This document shows, piece by piece, positions 12,792 through 27,999 of a stretch of 64,000 bases of DNA. Position numbers and translations under genes: made by a program. The stretch spans positions 189,237 through 253,236 of the forward strand of contig VXCM01000162.1 of the NCBI GenBank assembly GCA_014773175.1. The letters run 5' to 3'. The DNA comes from Lucifuga dentata. Its lineage: Eukaryota > Chordata > Actinopteri > Ophidiiformes > Bythitidae. The notes below the pieces were generated by a model. That model saw only the letters and a list, made by a program, of their open reading frames with translations, did not search any database and was not told the DNA's origin. Numbering within the stretch: position 1 is the first letter of the stretch; the number at the start of each line of letters is the position of its first letter.

Positions 12792-14684
12792 AAAACTAAA
12801 ATATGGTTTTATGTTTTGGAAAATGGTTGGCAGTATAATCTGTATGTGTGTATAGTTTATATGCAAAGTCACCAGTATGGTCCTTTAAGCTGCAGCCCAT
12901 TTGGTATTGCACGTATAACAGAAGATGCCTAATCATCCAAGTTGCAAAAGGGAGAAAGAGCACTGGAAAATACAGGAAAACGAACAAGCGGTGAGTCTGT
13001 CAGATTTAGGGCATAAGTAAAATTCCCCTGTGGAAGATCTATTGAGATAAAGGAGCACCGTGGCACATTTTCAGTGGACTGTCTCCTCTGCGGAGCTCTT
13101 TGCTGAGCCACAGGAGAATGCGGTGGACATAGGGCATCAGCAAAGCCTGAAAACCAGGCTGAACGCTGTGGAAATTAGATACTGTAGATGTAGATTCACT
13201 CCCCAGGAGTTTCGGTGGGAGTTTTGTGCTGTTATTTGTGCTTTGGGTTTGCACTATGTTATTACAAAAGCTGCTAAAAAAAGCTGAACAAAGACACCAG
13301 TGGCTTTTGCAGGAAAGAAAGGACGATGTTCATACTGAAAAAAATCAAGTCGCCCCCATAGGTGCCTATTACTAGTTGGTGATGTTACTTGATACTACAA
13401 TTATATAGGCCAGTCATATCCTGAGTTTCTGTCATGTACTGTCTCACTCTTTAACTGTGTTTGTTTGTTCATCGGTTTCTGAGGTCTCAGCTGGTTTTTG
13501 AATGGAAATACATCCTAATTTTACTTTTTCATTAATTTTACTGCATGTGTGCACATCTGTGACACATTTCCAAGAGACTGTGCTGGGACAAATAAGGAAA
13601 GGAAACAGATTATGGCATCAGAGAGGTGCTGTGCTGCACAGTTTGATCATCTATACCAACTCCACCTTTCTCTCTTTTCTCAGGTGCTGCAAACACAAAC
13701 TACATCCATTTATCCTCATTCTAACAAATTAGCAGGGGCAAGCACAGGAAATAGAGGGAGAAAAAGATACACAAGTGTAGGATAGACGCAATGAAGTTAA
13801 ATCTTCTTATTGAATACCAGAACATTCGCTTGTAGAATGTAATATGCAATGTTTTCCATCTTATATTCCACACAAACCTATCCAAACAATAATGCTGGAG
13901 GCATACGGCAGAACAGCAGAGTGCAAAAGCTCACACACCTAGTTTTGAGGCCACGTAGCATCTCATTGACTTTAACACAGCAGAGGTCTGCTAATTATCA
14001 TCAGACAGCATGGAATGAGGCCTCGCTGAGCCAAAGGCAGCACTGACTGACTGGCTCAGAGTGTGAAATAACAGCTTTCCTTAATCCCCCAGATATGAAA
14101 TGTCTGGTTTATTTTTCTGCACAGTTAGCTGCAACACTGGCAAATTCAAATTAAGTGATCAAACAAACTCTAGTTAAATTAAATCTTTTTCCATTTGAAT
14201 GCTTGTGTCACCAAAATGAGTCACTAATGCTATTCATTGTTGACAGCATCTTGTCAGAAGCTAGCTAGTTAGGTAAATGTAATGTCTTCCTTGTTGCAAT
14301 AATAAAGAATAGCACCATTGTTTAAGGTGGAACTATGGCTACTTCCTGGGCTAATCCAACTTTGCAGACATACAGATACACTTACAGATTTTGCCAATGC
14401 TGATGAACACGTGGAGACTAGTTAATAAAATCTGGAATTTTACCCATTGTGTTCTTCTGGCATCAAGGAAAAGCGGTGAGTCAGTTTTGATTAGTCAAGC
14501 AAATGCTGACTGGGTTTATTGTGATGATTGTTTTAGGGTGTGTGTTGTCAGTGGGGAGAGGTTCACTTGGTTCAACAGTTATTTAATCATGGCTGACAAC
14601 AGAAGACAAGACCACATCTTTGCTGTGCTGTTGTACTGAATGCATTTGAAGACTCGTGTTTGTGTGTGTATGTGTGTGTGTGAC

Positions 14685-14753
<69 letters not shown>

Positions 14754-15209
14754 ATGAGAGTGGGAATGGTGCAGGAGTTATGTTCAGAAAAACCTGATAA
14801 CCCTTTTGAACCCTTTTACTTGTAAAAATTGTGTGTTACTGAGGTATTTGTTCCCATGCACCTTGGAATATGTTCAGTCCTTCTAAACCGAGAGGTTAGA
14901 GTCCAGAGTCGGCTACAGAACAGCACCTCCCAAACCCCAGATGCAGATGTTTTGCCCACAAGAATATGACCTTGTATTTTCCAGTTGAAGGATGGTTTTC
15001 TTAGTAACACTGCCCTATTTGACAGGTGTGTATGTGTGTGTGGCTTACCTGGGCAGATTTTGCAGCCCTCCAGGCCCCTGCAGACTCATAAAGTTGTGTC
15101 GCAGGTTGAGGTGAGTGATATCCTGGCTATAAAACAGATATTGAGGCACTGTTTCCAGACTGTAGCAGGACAGATCCACCAGGCTGACTGTCTGAGACAC
15201 CACCTTTAT

Positions 15210-15276
<67 letters not shown>

Positions 15277-18200
15277 GTTTTTTTAAAATGTCTAATTTTG
15301 ATAATGTAGGTTCATGACGCAATTTTCTGAGCCGTTCATTCAATCACCAGCTGCCAATGGCTTCACCAACAGCACAAACCAAATCCAATCCGGACAACAG
15401 CACTCTCCTTTGACTCATGACATTAAGGCAACAAAACTCCACTTCTTCCTGTACAAAAATCTAACATTCCTTTGATCAACAAACCCAGGCAGCAACTGAC
15501 TAATCCCAGGACTGGACACTGCAAAAATCCAGAAAAATCCAGTCACTGCTTTTTGAAATGACAAACACAAAACTACTCATCTCGCAAAGAAACGGTCATC
15601 TGCCAGCCACTTTCTGAATGCCATTCCTCTTTAAACAGAATAATCAAGTGATGTGAGAGAGGAACAATGGACACAAATCAACAGAGAGAGGGAAAGAGAA
15701 TGAGACAAAATAGGACAGTCTTGCTGTTTTAGATGATTTTTTTTTATTGTAAACTGTCAAAGATAGAAAGTGTGATAGAAAAGAGAGAGAGAAGAGGCAA
15801 TGTGGAGATAGATAGAAAATGTTGGAATGAAGTAAATTGTGATAACATGAAAGAGAGTTCAATGTTTTCTATCAGTTATTCTGATGCTGCTCCTCACATT
15901 TTCCTGCCGTATTAAAAATCCTTTAAAATACGTTTACTGCACAGCTCAAAAATCCCTCTGGCTTATCAGACATTTTCCCAGGGACATCTGGATGCAGTCA
16001 GATAGGGCTTGACTGACATTTCTTGTCCTCCTAGCTGTCACACAGCTGTCAAAAAGCCCAGAATTCTCTCAAAGACACACAGTATTCAATTCAAATCCAA
16101 AATGTGTTTGGGTCATTTAGCATCTTCTCATCTACAGTGAGTTAAATTAAGCCTCCCCTGATTACAGCTTCTGTAAAAAGACACAATATTACTACCATGT
16201 AATAGCCGCAGAAAAGGCTATGTATATCATATAAGTACACTGTTCAATCATTACCAGACACTGCTAAGAGGTCCTGCTTCTTTGGAACCAATCAGAAGCA
16301 CTCAAACAGAGGATTATGATTGGACAACTGAAGCAGCAACTATCATCCAAGCATCAGATCTTTGCTTTCAGTACAACCTCTAACAAGCATAAATGATGTT
16401 GAGAGAAAAAATGGGAGAAACCATCCTGCAGCACATGCAGCAACTCTTTGTCTTCTGCTTACTTTTGATGCCTGCCGATGCCACCGCTGGTAGTCTGCAA
16501 GTGTATCAAAGTTGACAAAGTAAGTCTGGGCCTGTGATCCAGCTGAGCTGAACATCAGACAGTGCTGCCTCCTCTTCACCTCCTCCACCTCGATACAAAG
16601 ACAACACACAGATATGGTGAGGAGCAATGGGACAAATATAATACAAGTAGAAAATACAAATTTCTCACGATTAATTATTGCAGTGATGTTACTAAAAACA
16701 TCAGTTCTGTTTACACACTGTATATATACTACGTATATACATATCACATGGTGTTACACTATTTTGTGAGGACAAGTTGTAATTTTTTTGTTGTACCCAC
16801 TTTTCATTCATATACTCGACTATAAGCCGATCTCGAGTATAAGCCGACCCCCGATTTTGACCTGCAAATTTAGATTTTTAAAGAAACCTGCATATAAGCC
16901 GACCCCCTGATGTTGTTCTGTCAATTTATTTATTTAGCAAATTACCTGTTTTTTTCTTGAGAACTGTCATACTATTCCTGTAATTTTCTGAAATTAAATC
17001 CATGTACCGGTACAGTAAACAGCTGATTACTTTAAGTGACATTAGCTAACATTAAGTTTTCCGGACTCCTCACTGATGAAGGTAAGGAAAGCTTTACAAA
17101 TGAGCTATAATTATCACAGCGCTTGTTTAGCTTATTTAGCTGTGTAGTTATGTTTTGTTTGTTTTTTTTCACCCGTTATGTGTTTCAGTAATTATCCTGT
17201 ACCTGAGTTGATGCGGGCCTGTCTATGTGCTGGACATTCCTCCTATGGAGTTTTGGAATTCCTTCAGCTGACCCCCTGATGTTGTTTCATCAATTTATTT
17301 GTTTAGCAAATTACCTGTTTTTCTGGGTATTGTCATAGTATTCCTCTGATTTTCTGAAAATAATCCAAGTGCTGGTAAACATGATATTTATTTCAGCAGC
17401 TGATTACAGTAACTGACGGATCACGGCTTACTGGCTGCTGCAAAATGTGCTGGATAAGATGTTTAATCAGGAAATACATCATTTTAAGGTATGATTTAAA
17501 CTATTTTCCATGGGTAGTGGTAATGGGTAGTATTTCCCTGGATATTTCGTTCTCTGGGTTCCGATTTGAATTACTCATGTATAAGCCGACCCCCGATTTA
17601 CGTTGTGAAGTTTGGTGAAAAAAATTTGGCTTATACTCGAGTATATACGGTACTTTAACTGTCTTCTTCTGTTTCCTACATTGTGAGTTCAGTGGTTTTA
17701 AGAGGATACAGATTTTCATTCCACCCAAAACAGTTCCTTTTATTAGCTCATTCAAGATCATCAGTGAACTCAGCTGCTGTAGAGTCTTCAGGTCAGACAA
17801 CCAGCATACTGAGACACATTGCTTCAGTCTGCATGTACAGGGTGCTTTGACTTTCAACTGATGGCACTGCAGCGAACTCTGTCATCCATCCAGCAACTGT
17901 GTTGTTGCATCTACACACAGCCAGGATGGAGTTTCCCTGGGGAAAGTGAAAGATTCAGAGTGTAATGCCCCTTCAACTTTTCTGACCTTCTGAACTCTGA
18001 ACTCTCACCTTTCCCCCAACCAAAGGTAGGATGTGCATCTTCCCAGTCAGACTGTCTTTGACTGAGGCCACGATGAGACAGGTTCCACAGAGAATGACCT
18101 GCCGCTCGGCCCACTTGTGCAGCTGCGTCTTGCCCTTCCTGACGCTGAATACTCCTTTGAGCAGGGTCCGCTCCTGCTGGTCTGCATTCACTGGACGCTC

Positions 18201-21200
18201 TGAATGAAAAAGACCAGATATATAGCTTAGGACAGTTCTAAAGACACACAATCACGCACAAGCACCCCCACCCCTGTGATAAACAAATGAAATTAATTAA
18301 CAGCAAATGCTTTGCAGTTATACTCAGGAAGCTTACAGAAGATGAAGTCACACACATACTCACAGGGCAGTATGATATCACCCACACATCAGTTCATAGT
18401 TTAGTATTTCTAGAAACTGTCCTTACATCAGCACTCAGAATGGACACTGCCCTCTTATCTCATATACTGCACATCTGAGTAAATGTGTCTGCACAGAAGT
18501 TTCTATGAAATCTATTAAACTGAAGTCACAGTGACTCAATAATCACTAAAGTTAATTTTCTTCTTACGATCACAAATGAGCATCATTCCCTATCAGGTCT
18601 GATCCTGGATCTGTGACATCAACATGCCAGTCAGCATGTCAGAACCAAGGTGAACACCAGATAAAAACCAAAAGACAGACAGGCTCCATTCCCAAGGTCT
18701 CCTGAAAACGCTGCCTGTCTTTGTCTCTCTTTCATTTTTCTGGTGTCCAAAGAATCAGTCATTTCGATGAATAAGTCAGGCTTCTGTCACATTAAATACT
18801 AATCTTTTTCATTAAATTATGCAGACTTGCATAGCAGGCAGCCTTAGCTGGACAATGCTGAAGGACACAGCAGACAGCAGTCCTACCAGGCCTCAAGTAC
18901 GCTCTGAAATGGCGGGTCAGAGAAGCACAGAAGAGCCTCAGCCTCGTGTCCTCTGTTGTTAAAATTTTCTCAAACCAACTTATGTTACCTCCCACTCAGA
19001 GGCTCTCATTGGCAATCTGCTCTCTTTCTCTTTTCCTGTCTGACTCATTCTCTTTTTCTCTACCTTCTTCCACTTCACAAGGGCATTCAAATGAAATGAA
19101 AGCCTGCTCATGTTTTTCTTCGCCAGGAAAACTACTAATGTACAAGCCAAGTGTTTCGAACAACAAATTGGCTAGATGGGAGATCAATAGAAGTGCCTGA
19201 TCCTTGGGCTTTCCCTCACGCTGAGAGAAAATTAGACACACAAATCCTTACAGGGTCACTGACAATTTGTATGGCTGAAGGGGGAAAAAACCTGGACATA
19301 AAGAGAGAGACATATAAAGCCTAATTTCATTATTTCCCTTTTCTGCGAGGCCTGTAATCGACTTACACTTAAAAAAATACGGTGTTAGTGACATAAACCA
19401 ATAACAATAAATTCATTAAAACAAGTAATTAAGCCAAACATTCACCCACTACAGTGCATGTATCAATAAACCCATCATCACTCACCCACGAGCTATGAAC
19501 CGCCACAGGCTGACAGGATGCTCTCACTGACTCCACAGTATATCAGCAGAAACAAGCCCACTCCACACCTAACTGTATTATGTTGTCAAAGTGCTGCATT
19601 CTCAAGAGCACCAGTCGTAGGATGCAAACAGCACATCACACATAGTCTGGGCAAGCTAATCGCTGCAGAAAATGAACTTCGGTGTCATAAAAAAGAAACA
19701 TACTTCCACAGTGCCGTATCTTCATCCTCTGGCTGGCTACTTTAGCTTTTTAATTGTCATCCCATTGCTTTGCTGTTTGGTATGACACATATCTACACAT
19801 CAGTCTTTGTCTGTTTGTGTTGATGCTTGGGTTAGAGTATAACTCCAGCACTGTAGGCTCACAAACAAGCACATGAGATACTTATTTTCAGGTTTAAGAT
19901 CCTGCAGCAAAGCAATTTGTCCTTGTCAACAAAGTCTACAAAATGCATTTCTGACTGTAAAAAGTAAATCAAATACAAAGAGGTCTTTAAATGTCAACAT
20001 TTTAAACTGGAACATCCCCCCTCTGCTTTGAAGAGTGAAGGGGTGGACGGATGTCCTGGCAAATTGAAATAGCAGAACTAACAGGAAGGATGCACTTTGT
20101 ACCCACTACTCAGCAAAGCATGGTTTCTTCTTGCCCTTATAAAGGCTAACACTGGCTCAAGTCAGAAGACACTATGTTGCTAGTTTTCTTTAATTTTTCT
20201 AAAGCAGCGGGAGTGTGTTCATGCAGTAAGAAAGATCAGTGTCTCTCATCAGCACCTCTGTTGGTCAACCAGATGACAGGAAACTTCTGCAGAAAACACC
20301 AGACAATTAAAATCTATAAATATTCTGTTCTTGGGGCAAAGTATTCACAATATAGTCAATGTTCTTTTATTTTAAAGTTAGAACAAAAGCAGAAAGTGAA
20401 TATCAGTGCAGATGTGTATGAGTTGTTTTTTTTTTTTTTTTTNTTTTTTTTTTTTTTTTGTGATTTTTCTTAGAGCTGGTGGTTTGTCAGTGAGGAGCTA
20501 CTTAGATGTGTTGGTTTGATTAGATGTGGAACTTGGTTCAAAAAGTCTGAGAACCACTGATGTAGGCTACACACCCAAATGCTAAACGTTTAACATAAGC
20601 CAGTATATACATAAGTATAAAAAATTTATACTTGGATTAATTTTGTTATTAGCTGCAACTGTCAGTGACAACCGCACACGATCCACGCAAAAGCAGTCAC
20701 ATGTTGCTTTTTGCTCTTTCATGTCAATACAACCACCCATCTGAAAATCATTGGCTCATTCACACAATATAACTCAAGTCCAAGTCATAAAGAACTAAGT
20801 TCTTTAAAACAAACACATGCTCTCCCTCAAGGTCTGTGGGGCTATTAGTCGCCAAGGAAACAAGTCTTTCGCAAAGTCAAAGTCCAGCCCAAGCTGGTAA
20901 ATCTCCATACTATCTCCAACAACCTCTGGCTACTTAGCACAAAACCAACCAAATCAATCCCATCCTGATGATAAATAAAGAAGACCATTCCCAATGGCTA
21001 CAAAGGGGTTCACTGATATGGCAGTAGATGTTGTGTATCACTACTTTCTGTCCTGTCCCAGCTACAGGAGCCCAGAGGACCCAGATCACATCGAGATCAT
21101 GAGGCTGCAGTAAAATAATCATCATCCTGCGTGACGTGTCTCTGTCTCTGGAGAAGCTGCCAAAGCACAGGGACAGTGTGACAATTGATGGACCAGAAAG

Positions 21201-24200
21201 TCAATTGTGCAACATCTAACGTCTCCTGTTTATCTCAAGTGGGGCTGAAGTGTTCTGTGATAGTACTTTGACATCTCACCAAAAAATGGCATGGCAGAGG
21301 GGTAAGGAAGCCATTTAGTCAGACAGACAAGAGGGAAGGAAAGGAGGGACAAGAGCGTNGGGGGGGTAAGGGAAGAGAGGCTGTGACTAGGTGACAAAAA
21401 GTAAAGAAGGAAAGTAACTTGAGGACTTAGGCTGGAGTGAAGGACTATAAAGAAATAGCTAAAGCAATAAGTCATATCAAATCCTTACAGAAAAATCATG
21501 CTGGGGTCACTTGTCAGACATATTACAAAGAAACCAAAATATAAGGCAAGATCATATCTCTAACTATAAAAACTCAAAGTCAGTAAGTGCTGAGAAAAAG
21601 TTACAAGTGCTCTGAATTTGACAATAGCAATAGAAAGAAATGATTCTTCCCTGTAGACAGGATAACGGAACCATATTTAGCCAAAATCATTTATTCTGAC
21701 TGTTCCTTCATTTTTATAATCAGGAGACAATGTGTTTACTTGAGTCAATTCTCATCCCTTCTGAGTAATAGTTTTGGCCTATAGCTCCTGATCATGGCCT
21801 GGAGGGTGTTTCTAAGCATTTGAATCTGTTTTTAATCATAGACTGGATCATATCAAGCCAATTGTTGAGCACTTCGCTGGACACAAAGCTCAGAGTGTTC
21901 CAGGGCTTGTTTGGCTTACTCAAGATTGCATAGATTGTGTTAGCATGCCGTAGGGGGTCAGTGGAGGCGGAAGCACAGTCTGATTTGAGTCAGAACAGCA
22001 AGCTGTATTTTGGCAACAACTTCAAATTCAACCCACCACCCAGATGCCTCCTCTCAATGGTCGCTTTACTTTAATTTGTGTATAGAATTCAATTAATACA
22101 TCAAATAAGACTGCAAGCAGCACAGATGGAAGATAAATAAACATCCACTGCACAGCTGTAAACATTCTTGCATAAAGTTGGCAATGAAACAGACATTAAA
22201 TGGAGACTGTCTTCAAGGCCCAGTTGTTCAAAACTAATCTGACCGGATTTTGGCTATCTGATTGGATCAAATCTTGAAAATGGGTTGTTCAAAAGAAAAA
22301 AACGATTCTGAAATCGGATCAGATCATGTAATCCAATCTTGGTTTTGAGCTGGATCAAACCTTCAGGATGTGTTGTTCAAAAATTTTTTTAGTAGGACTG
22401 GGATACCTTTGATCAAAAACATCCTGATTATTCTGATCCCAGGAGAAGGGTGGATTCAGAGTGGATTTCAGGAACAAAATGTAATAAAACTTTAAAACTG
22501 GTCATATAATATATTTGTATCATGTCGTATATACATTTATTCATATTTTGCACTTGATTTGTTTAACTGTTACAGTGATAAAGTAGACATTAGGCTAAGT
22601 AAAAAAAAAAAATAAAATAAAATAAATAANACTGTTACAGTGATAAAGTAGACATTAGGCTAAGTAAAAAAAAAAAATAAAATAAAATAAATAAGGGAGG
22701 TTTTGTCCCCATAAAATAATCCCCCAAACAGCTGTCAATATCAAACAAATAATATATTTAATTTTAACTGTCATTTATCACTATATATCAATTACAATGA
22801 CACAATCATCAGAGATGAACCATCAAAAGTATTTTCTAACAATGAAGAACTCTGAACATTCTTTACTTTGTTAACTATTGGGCATTTAGCCTTTTTATGA
22901 TTTAAAAACGTGTTCAAAATATCCACATTGTATTTGTGCATAATGTATAATTGTTGGTTTTTATTTATTTGTTGTGGGTCAGATGATGAGGTTGATGCTT
23001 TTAAAAAAAATAAAAAATGGAAGGAAATGTGTCTCATCAGGAAAACTGGTAACAACAGTTTGACATCTTGGGTGAAACGACACACTGAAGCACGTGATTG
23101 GTCAGTTTAACTCTAAGCATTTCCTATTGGATAAAATCCTTGTCAATCAACTCTTAGTTTGTAAAAAGGTTGGCTCTTTTAGTATATGTTCTAAAATTGA
23201 ATGGAAATGAAATTATTATGGAGACAAAAACTTATGGAATCTTTTTAGGACTTTTATCTTCAATGTCAGTAAGAATGCAAATTTATTCCTATTTTAGCGT
23301 GTTTTAGTCAGTTGAATGTCATGGTTTAATGCCACAAGAAGCGTTATTGGCATGTATCCAGGTTTGCATTGTTTTTTTCTTGTTGCCATGCTAGCAAATG
23401 ACTTTTTGTTAGTGGTAAAACAAGCTGTTCAAAATTTGTAAAAAATGTTTTTAAATGGCTAAAATTTTGTTTATTGCTCACATTGTCTCACATAAAAAAA
23501 ATTGTGGATGCCGGCATCTGAGCCATTAGAGGGTCTGTGATAGGAGGAATAAGAAAAAAACCATACAAGTTTTGTTTAAATAAATAATAAATGCATAAAT
23601 AATGAATAAATATATAAATGAACAAAGCAAAATATTTTACACAATCAAATTCTTTGTATGTGTGTATGACAGAAAAATATGACACAGCAAGTGCAGCACA
23701 ACTGTGCATGTTGCTCATCTGGGGAAAAAAAAAAGTCCCTACCAATGTTGAAACCAAACCTATGCCCTTGGCTAGTAGCTACATTGTGATATGTAGTCCC
23801 ATTTAGTACACTGGTAATCCAGATTTGGTAATCTTGAAAAGTTTGTATCTGGATCAGGATGATCCAATCCAATGCTGCTGTGAAAAACCGGCACAAAAGT
23901 AAGGTGGATTACCTGATCCTGGATAGCAAAACATGGGATTTCCAAATCCACATCATTCTGATCCAGATTACATTTTTTTGAACAACTGGGCCCAGGTTTT
24001 TCTGCAATAGCAACTTGAACAATGATCATGATACAAAACGAGAGACCTTCTTCTGCTTTTACATAGAGCTCCATCAGTATCAGCATATTAAGAGGAGCTG
24101 CCAGGAGACAATCGAGAGCCATTTCTCTATAAATGCTCTGTTCTCAGAGGCACTCCTGTGGTTATTATTCTGCATATAATTTCTATTTATCTCTGAAATC

Positions 24201-27200
24201 TAAGTCTGACTTTTTCCCTTTCTGTCCCCGTTAACCATCGTTTTTCCTGTACACCAAATAAAAAAAAAAAAAAAAAANAAAAAAAAAAAAAAAAAGAAGA
24301 CTCAACCATATTTGTTGTGATCTTACTCTCTGTTCTTCCAGAATTATCACAGCTGATAAACCACAATTTCAGACACCTGATGTCATCCTGCACTGTTCAT
24401 TTATTTTTCATTTTGCCCAGGTGAAATGGCTCCAACTAGATCAATAACTTATCAGGTGTGTTAACACTACTCGGAGGTGATTTATTTCCTTCTGCTCTGA
24501 CTGTGACAGCAGGCCGAAGGTGAACTGTGGGTAGCAGCTCAGAGAAGTAAGACAGAGCTCACCCAGGCAGATCTGGATCAGGGCCCACTAGACGAGTGCC
24601 GACGCTTACAGCAGTCCCTGTCTGTGCTGCAGCTGCATGGACCTACTCAGAGAACCATGGGCCCTCAGGTCTCTGCAGTTGTTTTCACTAGAAGCACTTT
24701 CATTAAGTCAGCATTTAGTAATGTTTACTCCCTTCTCCATGTTTGTTTTTATCTCATCTGTGCACCACAGCAGGCGGGTGTGTGTGTGGGCGTCGAGAGG
24801 GTGGAGAAGGTTCGAGTTTCATGAACAAATAGGAGCATAGTAAAGTTTAATAAATCACCTATTAAATTGCCTTGGTAACCCTTCTATGACATGAGAGAAA
24901 ACAAGGTCATAAAACTGTGTGGGTACGAATGAAACTCACATGGGAATGCATGCCTACGCACATATGGACACAAATGCAAATGTGCAGATTGCACACACTC
25001 ACACAACAAAACGTATAGTGCATGTCCTTCTATTTGCATGCAGACCCTCAGAGCCTCTTAAATCCAGATTTTGCACACATCAGGGTTTCTGTAGTGAATG
25101 TAGTCTTTACTGATGGGCTACAGTTCCCTTGATCTGCTTAGTCAGACCATTACCCCTGACAATAGCTATTAGACAGGCAGGAACCTGGGAGAAGGATCGC
25201 AGAACAAGGCTTTTATTGTGTGTTTCAACAATACATCACAGCCCACCTACATCTCCAGTGTGGGTGAAAATTAAAAACCTGGGTTACATTGTATTACTCA
25301 AAAGATGGAGCCTTCTGGTGAAGCTGTATGACTGAGAGCTCCTGAACACCAGCACAAAGAAAGTAGGTGAACACAGAGATATTTCACAAAGCCACTCAAC
25401 CTCCTACACATACTGCTATTTCCTAGTTTCTTCTCTGTTCTGCAGAGCATTAAATGACTAATCCAGTTGTCATTTTGTCAGACATGCCAGAGTACCAGTG
25501 ATGCCGGGTCCCTGGTCCTGTTTTCCCATGAGTTGACAAAAGGAGGCAGGAAGTCTCCCAGGGGTCTGGCCACCCTCTGGCCAGTGTGGCCTGACTGCAG
25601 ATAGTAGCCAAGACACAGCCAGTTTTCAGGTGGCAAGGATTATGCTTCCACTGGACACATGAGGGCTAGGAATAAGGCCACAATGAGCTTGAGATCTGAC
25701 AGCTAAATAAACAGCAGTGCAGAGAAACAAGTTGTATTAAAAACAGGAACACAAAACACAATGTAAGGCTGATTATCTTCTATCTATAAAGACAGTTTCT
25801 CTGTCTGTCTGTGGCACCAATATTTCTAGAACCCGGCACTGTATGAAGTTGAAATTCGACAGATTCATTGCTCAGGACCCAAGGATGTGCAGTGTCATAT
25901 GTGAAGTTGTTTTGAAAGCAGCTCTCAAATTGAGCTGCACTGGTAAAAAGTAGTCCGCACGGCAGGATATGCTACAAACGCGGTGGCAGGATATGCTGGA
26001 TATGCTCCGGGCGTGGAGCATATGATCTGGTCCAGTGCCATGGTCTCAACCTGGCCCCATCCAGCAAACAAAGCTAGCTCAAGAGGACATGCAGAACAAA
26101 ATTATGGCAGGCTGCGGCACACACCATAAGGTCTGGCCCGGTCTGAACATGCAAGTTTTGAACGGGCACTGCAATTTGGTAAAGATTGCTTTGCAAGAGA
26201 GTGCAGGAAATAAAAAATAGAGCAAGTCACCATGATCAGTCTGTGATTTCTAATCATTCTCCTTGACTACACATCAGACATGTTGAAGCCATCATGATTA
26301 CATTACGTCTGATAATTCCTACTCTAATCTGAAAAAATCTGAATAAGAGTCGGTACTTTGTGCTGGTTAACAGAGTACAGAACTCTAACAAACGTTTCCC
26401 AGTGTATCTGCTGCCTAACAGACCATTTCGATATTACACTGATGAGATTAGTGTTTAGCTGGTGTCTGAATTCAGTCTGGCAGCAGTGTATTTCAATACA
26501 GAGAGGGCTTAGTGCTTTATGTGGGAGGAATGACATGTAAGCTGTGTAAGACGCTGTGGTTTGCTCAGTCTTTCTTTTTCTCTAGCACAGCAACATGCCT
26601 GTGGTTCAAACCCAGAACACTGGAAGTTCCACTGACTCAGCAGGAGCATCAGTCAGTTTATTAAACGGAGACGCATTAGAGAACATTGGTTACCATATAC
26701 CCCTGACAGCAAAACCCTTTATTACAGTTGTTCTAAGTGGTTATAAGATCTGCCACAAACTACAAACTCAGACAAGGACAGATAGAGATATCTGCATGTT
26801 TATTTGAGCTGCTTTAAGACAGTCCACAGCACAGACACACAGGATATGAACATGTCTCCTGTTTCTCAAGAGAGTCAAGGTGTGAAATGCTGGCAGCAGC
26901 AGGTGAAAGTCAGCCAGTCTGCATGGGGAGGGAAGAGGACCACAGGGTGAGGCGTGATTGGTCACTCTTCATGGGATGTAATAAAAATGAAGGTTATACC
27001 AAACAGGAGCTTCCATCAAAGACACATCAACTGTCATCACACTCTTGCCATTGAGGGTGAGAACCTGACTTTTGTTTTGATTCATTCTTTACTTCCTCTG
27101 CTACTGGAACAACATGTCTAAACTCTGAATTTGTCAAAAGCGGCAATTCTACATCTTTTGCACTATTCTGATTTAGAGGATGAATGTATCATCTCCTTCT

Positions 27201-27948
27201 CTGTCTTCTTTTGCCTCCTGTTCTTAAGAACTACAATTCACAGTCTTCTAGGACATGTGTTGGAGCCTTGAGTGAGCTCCAGCATACTTCAAAAGAGAAA
27301 ATCCACCATCTTCCTTTCTAGGAGTCAGATAAGACTGCCAGCAACCACAGGTATACCGGGGTTGTCTTTATTTCTTCTAGAGGACGATGCATCTCAGTAC
27401 TTATCTGACATTGGCTTAGTTTTTAGAGCATAACAGTGTAATAAAGGTCTACTTTACAGCTTCATCACTTTGGACTCAGGGAGGCAGGCCCCACATATAG
27501 AGTGAAATGAAGCCAAAAAAAAAAAACCTCTGGATAACATCCATGAGTGTTTCATTATGACACATGCTGGCAAGTGGTAACAATAATCTTCCCACTTTCC
27601 ACAGAATCAATAGCAACGTAATAACTGCAGGTGTTGTTTCAAGGTAATGGTTTGGATTAAATGGACAGGTGATGCGCAAAAAGCTCACAGCTTTCACATC
27701 TTCACACTGATTTCACATCTGGCACAGTAAGAAAGAGGTCAGACAAATCTGTCAATCTGTCAACAGCCAATTTGTGTGCAGGATACAGAACATTCTGATG
27801 ATTAGAGGAGATCTGAGCTGAACAGAACATTTTAACAAATGTAGTGAGGGATATGATTGGAGCTGATAGGAATAGGCTATAAATTGTGGTATTAAGAATA
27901 GGTTTGAGACCTGAAATTGATTAAAATGTATGTTTTACTTTGAAAATT

Positions 27949-27999
<51 letters not shown>

